Source: an uncultured Prevotellaceae bacterium (lineage in GTDB: Bacteria > Bacteroidota > Bacteroidia > Bacteroidales > Bacteroidaceae). Taken from it: a stretch of DNA of 8,907 nucleotides. The position numbers and the translations under genes were made by a program. The notes under the pieces are model-generated. The model was given only the letters and a program-made list of their open reading frames with translations, did no database searches and was not told the DNA's origin. The DNA lies in NCBI GenBank assembly GCA_947306845.1, contig CAMZHP010000118.1:1-8907 (forward strand), read 5' to 3'. Shown one piece after another: positions 1 through 6,687 of the stretch. Position 1 is the first letter of the stretch, and the number at the start of each line of letters is the position of its first letter.

Positions 1-2237
1 GGTGCGTAGTTTTTATCATCCGGCTGCCAAGGTCTTGTCCCCTGCCCGTCAAAGACATAATCCGTGGAAAGGTACACCAGCTTCGCGCCGATCGCCCGGC
101 ATGCCTCCGCGATGTTTCTTGTGCCGGTGACATTGGTTTCCTTCAACATGTCATAATTTGCCAGCATATTGACAACGGCTGCGCAGTGGAGCACAGTGGT
201 CACTTCTTCAGAAAGCCGCCTGTAGACATCTGTTGAAAGACCAAGGCAAGGTTGGGTGATGTCGCCACAAACTATCTCTACGTTCATCAGTGAACGGGGG
301 TCGAGACCATATCTGAGAAAGGTTTCTCTGATTCTTTCTTTTCCGTTTTCGGGCGACGTGCATCTTACCAGGCATCTTATCTTTTCACCCTGCTCCCTGG
401 CCAATAATTCACCAAGCAAGTGTGAACCCAGAAAGCCGGTTGCCCCCGTCACAAGCATTGTGCTTGCCGCAGTGTCAGCGGGCCTAGGCATGCCGGGGTG
501 GCAGGAGTACTGCCACTCACCCTCAAGATGGGAGGAGTGTGTGCACATAGAGGTGCTTTCAATGCCCATCCGGGCCAACTGTCGCGGGGTAGGACACTGA
601 TGAATTTCGTCGGCCGTAACGGCTATGCCCAACTGCTGTAACTTTGCTATCAACAGGATGGTGTCGAGCGAATCACCGCCGCACTGGAAATAATCTTCGT
701 CTGGGCCAAAGGATGGAAGTTTGAGGATGTCTGACATCACATGCGCGATGGTTTCTTCCTCTTTTGAAGCATATTGATAGGCTGACTGTGCTGACTGAGA
801 GCACTTGAGCGGGATAGTGAGAAGAGCCTGCAGGTCTGTTTTCCCTGATGGGGTGAGCGGCATGGAACTGACCAACTCAATGAAAGTAGGAACCATCCAT
901 TGGGGAAGATGGTGCTTGCAACAAAGCCGAAGCTGTTGTTCCATATCGCCCAAGGCTACCCGGTTGTCCACGGGCTGTATAAAGGCTACAAGAGCGTTTT
1001 TTGTGTTCAACGGGCCGACGGGTCTCTTGACGACAGCCACCTTACCGACATTCCTGACACAGCGGAGCACATGCTCAATCTCTTCCAGTTCTACAAGTTG
1101 TCCACGTATCTTCACCTGACGGTCCAGCCTTCCGACAAACTCCAACTTGCCGTTGCGGTTGATGCGCACATGGTCTGATGTCCTGTAATAACGCTTGCCG
1201 TCGACGACAGGAAACTTCCTCCGCGTCAGTTCTTCGTCCTTGTAGTAGCCTATGGCTAAGCCGACACCTGAAATCCACAACTCGCCATCCTCTGCATCCA
1301 ACCGCCCGTTTGAATACACGTAATAATGCGTTCCATCGATGACGTCGCCCAAAAGGGGGGAGTCCCATTGAGTGTCACACTGGCATAGGCTGGTACAGAC
1401 GGTTGCCTCTGTTGGGCCGTAGACATTTATCAGACTGAGTCGGCTGCTCCAACGGCGCACGGTTTCTATGTCGGCCGGTTCACCGCCAATGACAATGGTC
1501 TGCAGACAGTCAGGGCATTTCTCCGGACTCAGCATCCGCAATAGTGAAGGAGGAATGTCGGTATGTGTCACGCCATGCTTTCTCACCACCTCAAACAACA
1601 TGGCCGACAGTTTTTCCCCTTGCACTGGTTCTATAACAAGGGTGGCGCCAGATGTCAAGGTAACGAGGATATCGGAGATGGAAGCATCGAAGTTGACAGA
1701 CAGGAAGAACAGGTAACGCGAATCATGATTCACACAAAAGGCCTGGCGTTGGCACCGGGCCAGGTTGCAGAGTCCGGAATGCCCCACCAGAATGCCTTTG
1801 GGCTTACCCGTTGTTCCAGAACTGTAGATGATATAGGCTGGATTGTCGGACCGGCAGGGGGCGACGGTGACGGCCATGGGGCATGACATAGCGTCGCGGA
1901 AGGTATCCTCGTCTATACAAAGCGTGATATCGGCATGGCCGGAAATGAATTTCCGGCGGGATGGAGGCAAATCAGTGCCTATAGGGACAAATGCTTTCCC
2001 CGACATCCAGCAGCCTATCATGCTGATGATATAGGCTGTGGATTTGGGCAGATGGATTCCTACGAAGCTATTTCGCCCACTGTGCCGGTTGATGTATTCT
2101 GCCACCTGCAGGGCTTGCCGCCAAAGTTGCTGATAGGTGAGCACGCTGTTGTCTCCTTCCGCCACGGCAGCATGATGGGGATAAGCCTCGCAGATTCCGT
2201 GCAGCACGGCAAGTATGTCATCGCTGTTTATGTCCAT
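1..2237 (-). CDS. NRPS, A-T-R layout, C-terminus cut by window edge
   Basis: Nonribosomal peptide synthetase, 745 complete codons visible, open at position 1. The start at 2237 is the first in-frame ATG after an in-frame TGA and overlaps the end of the methyltransferase gene by 20 bases. Adenylation domain about 1-475: A3 YIIYSSGTTGKPKG (135-148), A4 FDAS (183-186), A5 NVYGPTE (271-277), A6 GELWISGVG (318-326), A7 YRTSD (351-355; usual form has TGD), A8 GRLDRQVKIRG (369-379), A10 lysine K466. Thiolation domain about 490-560 with GGDSL, phosphopantetheine serine S523. From 593 a Rossmann domain begins, TGATGFLG (597-604), as in thioester-reductase termini. There is no condensation domain before the A domain, so it should act as a stand-alone or loading module. 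Likely cytoplasmic: activates an amino acid, tethers it, and releases it by NAD(P)H reduction. Residues 724-731 (STDYVFDG) resemble RmlD-type reductases. Domain layout is certain; substrate and product are inference. Further modules beyond the edge cannot be excluded. Confidence 0.93.
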   Translation of the reverse strand, partial: MDINSDDILAVLHGICEAYPHHAAVAEGDNSVLTYQQLWRQALQVAEYINRHSGRNSFVGIHLPKSTAYIISMIGCWMSGKAFVPIGTDLPPSRRKFISGHADITLCIDEDTFRDAMSCPMAVTVAPCRSDNPAYIIYSSGTTGKPKGILVGHSGLCNLARCQRQAFCVNHDSRYLFFLSVNFDASISDILVTLTSGATLVIEPVQGEKLSAMLFEVVRKHGVTHTDIPPSLLRMLSPEKCPDCLQTIVIGGEPADIETVRRWSSRLSLINVYGPTEATVCTSLCQCDTQWDSPLLGDVIDGTHYYVYSNGRLDAEDGELWISGVGLAIGYYKDEELTRRKFPVVDGKRYYRTSDHVRINRNGKLEFVGRLDRQVKIRGQLVELEEIEHVLRCVRNVGKVAVVKRPVGPLNTKNALVAFIQPVDNRVALGDMEQQLRLCCKHHLPQWMVPTFIELVSSMPLTPSGKTDLQALLTIPLKCSQSAQSAYQYASKEEETIAHVMSDILKLPSFGPDEDYFQCGGDSLDTILLIAKLQQLGIAVTADEIHQCPTPRQLARMGIESTSMCTHSSHLEGEWQYSCHPGMPRPADTAASTMLVTGATGFLGSHLLGELLAREQGEKIRCLVRCTSPENGKERIRETFLRYGLDPRSLMNVEIVCGDITQPCLGLSTDVYRRLSEEVTTVLHCAAVVNMLANYDMLKETNVTGTRNIAEACRAIGAKLVYLSTDYVFDGQGTRPWQPDDKNYA

Positions 2238-2967
2238 ATAATATCATGCTTGGATGGTCTTCATCGTAGTCTGAAAGAGCGATGTCACCATAAACCTGTT
2301 CTACCATCAGTCCATAACGCAGAAACATGGCCCGGAATTGTTCTACGCTGTATAGTTTTGTCTGTCCGAAAGCCGTTTCACGGTGACCATCGGGATAGAC
2401 TATAAGCCAATCTGATTTCATCATGTCATTTTCTATCCAGCTCTCTCGTATTGTAATGATGGTACTATCGGCCGAAGGCACCTGCTTGACAATGAACCGC
2501 TGGAAATGCTTGTTGATGAACAGTGGATTCATGGTGGAGAAGAAGAACTGCCCGCCAGGCTTCAGGTTGTTGCTAAACGCGAACAGCATCTTTTCATTAA
2601 GGTCATCATCCTCGTGATAGCCGAAACTGGTATTCCAATTGATGCAGATGTCGTATTGCGCAGGACGGAGGAAGGCTTCCGCATCACCCAACACAAATTC
2701 GGCGTGGGCAGAAGCGAGATGTTTCTTCGCATATTCTATATAAGGCGTGGAGATGTCGATGCCCGTGACCTCCAGCCCCGCCTTATCCAGTTCATGCGAC
2801 AGGTAGCCCTTGCCGCAGCACTGGTCAAAAACTTTCATCCCCGGAAGCAACTGTCCTATCTGTTGCATGAAGTGCACTGTCTCTGCTGCCTGCTGGTTGA
2901 GCACCACCTCTGTAAAGTCGTTCTGAAAGAAGTCTATCCACCATTTGTCGTTCTTGCCCGTTTTCAT
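2218..2967 (-). CDS. class I SAM-dependent methyltransferase
   Basis: A 249-residue class I (Rossmann) methyltransferase. Motif I is at 46-54 (VFDQCCGKG, where the family usually has D-x-G-C-G-x-G; the first glycine is replaced by cysteine). It is followed by VTGIDIS with the acidic ribose-binding residue D71, then GDAEAF (94-99) and the post-motif region DICINWNTSFGY (106-117). LKPGGQFFFST (about 135-145) is the usual strand-4/5 region. The protein is soluble, with no signal or membrane segment. It begins 4 bases after the amidotransferase stop and ends 20 bases inside the NRPS gene, so it is translationally linked to both and probably methylates an O or N atom of the NRPS-derived product or its precursor. 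The sequence does not reveal the acceptor. It resembles small-molecule methyltransferases (Methyltransf_11/25 type) more than DNA or rRNA methylases. Confidence 0.88.
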   Translation of the reverse strand: MKTGKNDKWWIDFFQNDFTEVVLNQQAAETVHFMQQIGQLLPGMKVFDQCCGKGYLSHELDKAGLEVTGIDISTPYIEYAKKHLASAHAEFVLGDAEAFLRPAQYDICINWNTSFGYHEDDDLNEKMLFAFSNNLKPGGQFFFSTMNPLFINKHFQRFIVKQVPSADSTIITIRESWIENDMMKSDWLIVYPDGHRETAFGQTKLYSVEQFRAMFLRYGLMVEQVYGDIALSDYDEDHPSMILYGHKQR

Positions 2968-2971
2968 CGTT

Positions 2972-4897
2972 TCAGTTCATTAGTTTTTGATTCATATAAT
3001 AAATAGTCAGCATAAGCATCAACACAGGCTCGTAGGCGGTCTGCTCAAACACACTCATGGAGGGAAGAGATACAAGCAGGTCCGTAACAGCAGTTCTGTT
3101 AAAGATGCCTGTTCTCATCAGACTGTCGGATGTCAGCTCATCGTAAATACTTTCATACTCAGACTTGCTGAAATATCGGGTCAACGGAGGTGCTTGGAAC
3201 GGATGTTTCTGTCTTCGATAGATACGGTCTGTAATGTATGGGCGAGCTGCTTCCTTGAGCACATACTTCTCGTTGATATAGTTCTTGATCTTCATCTGCA
3301 TGGGCAGTTGGGCCGCATACTCAAAAAGTTTGTGGTCGAGGAAAGGCAGCCGTCCCTCAACCGAGGCCGACATCTCACAGCCATCGCCGAGCGTGCCGAG
3401 TATATAGTTGCTGAGCGCATGTTTATTCCACAGATAGAGTGACTTGTTTACGGGATGCACATCCCGAAGTTTGGTCTCTATCCGGTGATGTGTGGCCATT
3501 TCGTCCATGAAATCGTAGTTGTCACAACTGCGGAGCATGTCAGGATGGAGCAACCGGTACATTTTGTGTCCTATGCTGGCCTTGGCTGCCAGAAACGACG
3601 GGACAAAGCCCAGCCGTTCGGCCATCTTGTCACAACTGAGCGTATCGCCTACTGCGATTTCCGTTCCCGTTATGGCAAGATTCGTTTGGTAGAGTTGGCT
3701 GGTAAGTGCTTCTTTTTCTTCTGCCGGCAACATGGAGAAAAGATCTTTTCGCAGGTGGGGATAGCCGGCCAGGCATTCGTCGGCACCTTCGCCAGTCAGC
3801 GCCACTTTGAACCCAGCCTCGTGGATGGCCTTGTTGAGAAGGTATTTGCATGACAGATGACCGTTTACAGCCAGTCCCTCACTGTGAAAGACTGCTTCCG
3901 GAAGATAGTGGAGAATGTCGTGTTGGCTGACTTCTATTCTGTGCAAGACAGCCCCGCAGTGGCCGGTGGTCTCTGTGGCGAAGAGATTCTCGTCGTATTC
4001 GTCGCCCGTCTGAGGGAAAACGATAGAGAAACAATGAACCGGCTCGCTGGTCATGGCAGACAGGATACCTGCAACGGAACTGGAGTCGAGCCCGCCACTG
4101 AGATGGCAGCATACCGGCACATCGCCCTGAAGCCGCAGCTGAATGGCCTGCTGCAGGCAGGCGCGAAACTCTTCCACATACTGTTGCTCCCTTCTTGGTG
4201 TGAGCTGCTCCTCATCGCAGCCGGAAGGATAGTTCATGTCCCAATAAGTGATGTCCTTCCTCCCGCAACCGGCTTGCCATACAAGCAGATGGCCAGGCTC
4301 CAACTGCCGTACGCCCTTGAAAAAGGTACGGTCTGTTGGTTGGTACTGTATCGACAGTGCCTGCATCAGACTGTATTCATCCCATTCGGACTTTACACCA
4401 CAGGCGTGGATGGCTTTTGCTTTCGATGCTATAATCACTCGTCTGCCATCATCCCACCAACACAAGGGTTTGATGCCGAAGCGGTCACGTCCTGCTACCA
4501 GCAAGCGCTCCCTTTTGTCATACAGGATGAAGGCAAACTCGCCTCTCAGGTGTTCCATCATACCCTCGAGCCCATACTTCAGATAGAGGGGTATCAGCAG
4601 CTCGCTGTCGGAATCGGTCTGGAAGGCATAGTCGGAAGAAAGCGTCTGTCTCAGTCTTTTATAGTCGTAAAACTCTCCATTGACCACAATGATCACCCTT
4701 CCATCAGGAGAACTGATGGGTTGGTGTCCGTGCCGCACACCGACAATGGACAGTCGCCTGTGGCCCAAGGCTACGTTTTGGTATTGCCACATGCCGCAGT
4801 CGTCGGGACCGCGTAGTTTCAGCGTGTCGAGCGCTGCCGACAGACTGCCTGCATCCGGCATGGCCTCGCGGTCGAGAATTCCTACTATTCCGCACAT
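2972..4897 (-). CDS. glutamine-dependent asparagine-synthetase-type amidotransferase
   Basis: A 641-residue AsnB-family enzyme. The N-terminal class II glutaminase half begins MCGIVGIL. Cys2 must become the N-terminal nucleophile after Met removal, which fixes the start at 4897. R48, N73-G74-E75 and D97 match the usual glutamine-binding set. The synthetase half has the ATP-pyrophosphatase P-loop SGGLDSS (267-273), YDE (301-303), GEGADE (369-374) and a later EGRLPFLDH segment. Family role: hydrolyse glutamine, channel ammonia, and adenylate a carboxylate to form an amide. Housekeeping AsnB usually reads GEGSDE followed by a FGGY-like segment; this copy has GEGADECLAGY, and its position inside an NRPS operon suggests a dedicated tailoring amidotransferase. 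True asparagine synthesis to supply or bypass the NRPS substrate remains possible. It overlaps the dehydrogenase gene by 13 bases and is followed after 4 bases by the methyltransferase gene. Confidence 0.92.
   Translation of the reverse strand: MCGIVGILDREAMPDAGSLSAALDTLKLRGPDDCGMWQYQNVALGHRRLSIVGVRHGHQPISSPDGRVIIVVNGEFYDYKRLRQTLSSDYAFQTDSDSELLIPLYLKYGLEGMMEHLRGEFAFILYDKRERLLVAGRDRFGIKPLCWWDDGRRVIIASKAKAIHACGVKSEWDEYSLMQALSIQYQPTDRTFFKGVRQLEPGHLLVWQAGCGRKDITYWDMNYPSGCDEEQLTPRREQQYVEEFRACLQQAIQLRLQGDVPVCCHLSGGLDSSSVAGILSAMTSEPVHCFSIVFPQTGDEYDENLFATETTGHCGAVLHRIEVSQHDILHYLPEAVFHSEGLAVNGHLSCKYLLNKAIHEAGFKVALTGEGADECLAGYPHLRKDLFSMLPAEEKEALTSQLYQTNLAITGTEIAVGDTLSCDKMAERLGFVPSFLAAKASIGHKMYRLLHPDMLRSCDNYDFMDEMATHHRIETKLRDVHPVNKSLYLWNKHALSNYILGTLGDGCEMSASVEGRLPFLDHKLFEYAAQLPMQMKIKNYINEKYVLKEAARPYITDRIYRRQKHPFQAPPLTRYFSKSEYESIYDELTSDSLMRTGIFNRTAVTDLLVSLPSMSVFEQTAYEPVLMLMLTIYYMNQKLMN
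4885..4897 (-). other. 13-base start/stop overlap, dehydrogenase to amidotransferase
   Basis: ATGTGCGGAATAG contains both the amidotransferase start (ATG TGC GGA) and, in another frame, the last codons and TAG stop of the dehydrogenase. This arrangement favours translational coupling. Because the amidotransferase needs Cys2 exposed, its start cannot shift, so the overlap is real rather than an annotation artefact. Confidence 0.85.
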
Positions 4898-5790
4898 ATT
4901 TTGAAGAAAATCTTTTTACTTCCTATACGCTCTGCTTCTGCAAAGGCCGTTTCAAATTGGGAAAGGTCATAGATATTCCCAAACAGTTTGTCCGTATCGA
5001 GAGTGTCAGTCACATGGTTGGCAGCTGCCGTCAGAATATGGCTGGCCACATTGAAGTCACCATATCGTGCCCCTTGTATGCATATCTCCTTCATGGCAAT
5101 GGCATTTGCCGTAAAAGAACTGGGAGAATAGGAGCGGGATTTCACCACCAACACTCCATTGGGTTTAAGCGCATCGACATAGGCATCGATATCAAAGGGT
5201 TCCGTTTCTATAATGCAGTCATAATGGTCTTTCTGCAAGTCGGCTGTTCGGGTTATTCTTTCAATGTCGCGATTACCCATCACCCTGGCCACCTGGCAGG
5301 TCAGTTCCGCTATTCTGTTCCCGCCGTATATGCAAGTCAGCCCATTTACATATTTCAACGGGGCAAGTGCTGCCGCGACAGGTTCCAGGAAGGCACCGTA
5401 AGGTGAGAGCAGACTGGGTGGCAAGCATACCAACGCTCCGCTTGGAACGGCAATATACTCCGCAAATGCGCCGTCGCAGTCTTTGCCGCACATTTTGTCG
5501 CCCTTACTGCCAAATGACATAGGGTTGGCACTGACCACATCGCCTATTCGCCAATGGCCCATCTCTTCTTTTCCATTCAAAAAGCCGACTATTTTCCCGC
5601 AAAACTCATGTCCAAGTATGACATCTTCTTTGGCAGGAACGGCACCTTTTCTTATGGCGATGTCGGTTCTGCAAATTCCTGCATAATAGACCTTTACAAG
5701 TACATTGTGAAGACTTGTCAGTTTGGGGATATCCCTGTCAGCTTTATAGACAGCTGACCCTTGGTTGAGTATGATTGCTCTCATTTTCAT
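4885..5790 (-). CDS. zinc-type medium-chain dehydrogenase (MDR), shortened
   Basis: A 301-residue member of the threonine/alcohol dehydrogenase MDR family, clearly shorter than the usual 340 or so. The N-terminal GroES-like domain has catalytic-zinc ligands: C40 in AGICRTDIAIRKG, the H61-E62 pair in LGHEFCG, GDVV (83-86) and LEP (135-137, E136). Two family landmarks are reduced. The structural-zinc lobe, normally with four cysteines, is collapsed to residues 91-106 with only C101 and C105. The dinucleotide-binding turn reads YGGNRIAEL (155-163) instead of a GxGxxG pattern. Expected role: NAD(P)-dependent interconversion of an alcohol and an aldehyde or ketone, which would fit an aldehyde released by the NRPS reductase, but cofactor binding is uncertain. 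ATG at 5790 is used; an in-frame ATG at 5784 is an alternative. Its stop region overlaps the amidotransferase start (13 bases), and the gene follows the Nudix gene by 36 bases. Confidence 0.85.
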   Translation of the reverse strand: MKMRAIILNQGSAVYKADRDIPKLTSLHNVLVKVYYAGICRTDIAIRKGAVPAKEDVILGHEFCGKIVGFLNGKEEMGHWRIGDVVSANPMSFGSKGDKMCGKDCDGAFAEYIAVPSGALVCLPPSLLSPYGAFLEPVAAALAPLKYVNGLTCIYGGNRIAELTCQVARVMGNRDIERITRTADLQKDHYDCIIETEPFDIDAYVDALKPNGVLVVKSRSYSPSSFTANAIAMKEICIQGARYGDFNVASHILTAAANHVTDTLDTDKLFGNIYDLSQFETAFAEAERIGSKKIFFKICAE

Positions 5791-5826
5791 CGTATATTCT
5801 AAGGTCTATCATTCATCCATTCATTC

Positions 5827-6297
5827 TCAAAAGGGGCGGAGATGCGCCGTTTTCAGGCGCTTGAGTGCCTGGAGAAGAATCTTCTCATGGTCGAAGGCCA
5901 GTTGCGGGATGCTGCTGATGGGAAACCACTGCGCACACCTCGCATCGTCGCTGCCTTTGACAGCTGCTTTCTGCACCAGGGCGTAAAAGGCGATGGAGAT
6001 GACTCGTCCGCGCGGGTCGCGGTCCACGTCGGAGAAACAGCCCAACTGTTCCAGGGCACCTTTGTCCACGTCAAGCCCTGTCTCCTCTTTCAGTTCGCGG
6101 GCGGCACCGTCATCTGCCTTCTCGTCCATATTCAAGAATCCGCCGGGAAACGCCCATCGCCCCTTATAGGGGTCGGCACCGCGTTCAATCAGCAACACCG
6201 AAAGTCCTCCTTTTAAATCATAACCAAATACCACACAGTCGGTCGTCACTGCGGGACGGGGATACTCATAAGTGTATAATTTGTTTTTATCTTCCAT
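5827..6297 (-). CDS. Nudix hydrolase, ADP-ribose pyrophosphatase-like
   Basis: A 156-residue Nudix protein when started at 6297. The Nudix box is canonical (G-x5-E-x7-REUxEExGU): G53, E59, then REL at 67-69, EE at 71-72 and GL at 74-75. [11 protein letters not shown] leads into it, and RDPRGR (93-98) follows. That last motif is typical of the ADP-ribose pyrophosphatase and NrtR-like branch, but the C-terminal winged-helix domain of NrtR regulators is absent, so an enzyme rather than a repressor is expected. Family role: Mg-dependent hydrolysis of nucleoside-diphosphate derivatives. In-frame ATGs also exist at 6327 (behind an AAAAGG stretch) and 6384. I chose 6297 because the conserved family sequence starts just after it and the upstream codons overlap two inverted repeats; 6327 is a real alternative. 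The 36-base gap to the dehydrogenase gene lacks a terminator or recognisable promoter, so co-transcription is likely. A metabolic link to the cluster is not shown. Confidence 0.88.
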   Translation of the reverse strand: MEDKNKLYTYEYPRPAVTTDCVVFGYDLKGGLSVLLIERGADPYKGRWAFPGGFLNMDEKADDGAARELKEETGLDVDKGALEQLGCFSDVDRDPRGRVISIAFYALVQKAAVKGSDDARCAQWFPISSIPQLAFDHEKILLQALKRLKTAHLRPF

Positions 6298-6314
6298 TTT
6301 TTGCCAGTTTAATG

Positions 6315-6333
6315 GGTTGGATTTCATCCGACC
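6315..6333 (-). repeat. inverted repeat over an alternative Nudix start
   Basis: Arms GGTTGGAT and ATCCGACC are separated by TTC, giving eight positions with one mismatch. In the leftward transcript it would form a hairpin that encloses the ATG at 6327 and lies just downstream of AAAAGG. If that ATG is used, the hairpin could occlude it; if 6297 is used, this is simply leader structure. Confidence 0.45.
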
Positions 6334-6346
6334 TTTTCTTGCCACG

Positions 6347-6373
6347 GCAATGTTCAAACAGGTTTGACATTGC
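6347..6373 (-). repeat. 27-base bulged inverted repeat in the Nudix leader
   Basis: On the plus strand GCAATGT (6347-6353), a single unpaired T, and CAAAC (6355-6359) face GTTTG (6362-6366) and ACATTGC (6367-6373). Twelve of twelve arm positions match, with one bulge and a two-base centre. No T-run follows on either strand, so it is not a standard intrinsic terminator. It may be an mRNA leader hairpin or a DNA operator between the promoter and the Nudix start. Confidence 0.6.
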
Positions 6374-6489
6374 TCATCCGGCATATCGGAAACGATTTCT
6401 TTTCATTACCTTCATCTTATAACGACGATATTACCAAGATGGTTGTCTACTTCTTCTCATAGTTAAAATGCTGTGTTGTATTGTCATGT

Positions 6490-6506
6490 TGTGTATTTTT
6501 TACGCA
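6490..6506. promoter_or_regulatory. operator-like palindrome, imperfect copy at the leftward promoter
   Basis: TGTGTA-TTTTT-TACGCA has one mismatch to the perfect copy at 6543-6559. It touches the -7 box of the leftward promoter and covers the predicted transcription start near 6498, where a bound protein would block initiation. The 15 bases GTATTTTTTACGCAA (6493-6507) recur exactly at 6546-6560. Confidence 0.6.
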
Positions 6507-6536
6507 AAGGTAGAGTTTTATTTTGAAAACCGCAAA
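6505..6536 (-). promoter_or_regulatory. Bacteroidota-type promoter for the Nudix/biosynthetic operon
   Basis: Read leftward: TTTG (-33 box, 6536-6533), a 20-base spacer, and TACCTTTG (-7 box, 6512-6505), matching the Bacteroidota housekeeping consensus TTTG/TAnnTTTG. Predicted start near 6498 gives a leader of about 200 bases to the 6297 start. It is flanked by two operator-like palindromes, so it is probably regulated. Confidence 0.75.
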
Positions 6537-6542
6537 TTTTTC

Positions 6543-6559
6543 TGCGTATTTTTTACGCA
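6543..6559. promoter_or_regulatory. operator-like palindrome, perfect copy
   Basis: TGCGTA-TTTTT-TACGCA is a perfect 6+6 inverted repeat, just upstream of the -33 box of the leftward promoter and centred about 53 bp from the imperfect copy, close to five helical turns. The form and placement suggest a dimeric transcription factor binding cooperatively. I do not recognise the regulator, and none is encoded in the window. Confidence 0.65.
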
Positions 6560-6647
6560 ATAAATGATTTTTTCTTTTTGTTTTACAAAAATAGTGTATT
6601 TCCATCAATTCTCCACTCTTTTTCAGCAACATTTTTTATATAAAATA

Positions 6648-6679
6648 TTTGCAGTTTTTATGCAGAAAAACTAACTTTG
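6648..6679 (+). promoter_or_regulatory. Bacteroidota-type promoter for ftcD-hutU
   Basis: TTTG (6648-6651), a 20-base spacer and TAACTTTG (6672-6679) match the consensus with ideal spacing. The predicted start is near 6686, giving a leader of about 95 bases. The spacer contains an inverted repeat, AGTTTTT (6653-6659) and AAAAACT (6666-6672), around ATGCAG. TGCAG occurs three times (6650, 6661, 6678), two of them at the promoter boxes. Confidence 0.8.
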
Positions 6680-6687
6680 CAGCATAA

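Noticed and set aside
3857..4816. A 319-codon open frame on the plus strand
   Set aside because: It lies wholly antisense to the amidotransferase gene, whose family motifs are unmistakable; the translation shows no recognisable domain.
5791..5826. Short ATGAATG-type repeats in the Nudix-dehydrogenase gap
   Set aside because: Only a few imperfect units of low complexity, with no promoter or terminator pattern; likely incidental.
6490..6560. CRISPR-like repeat-spacer structure
   Set aside because: Only two repeat copies of 15 bases at a promoter and no cas genes; the palindromic form fits operators instead.
6447..6632. A 61-codon minus-strand frame in the intergenic region
   Set aside because: It spans the leftward promoter and both palindromes, is Lys-rich as expected from AT-rich noncoding DNA, and has no recognisable domain.
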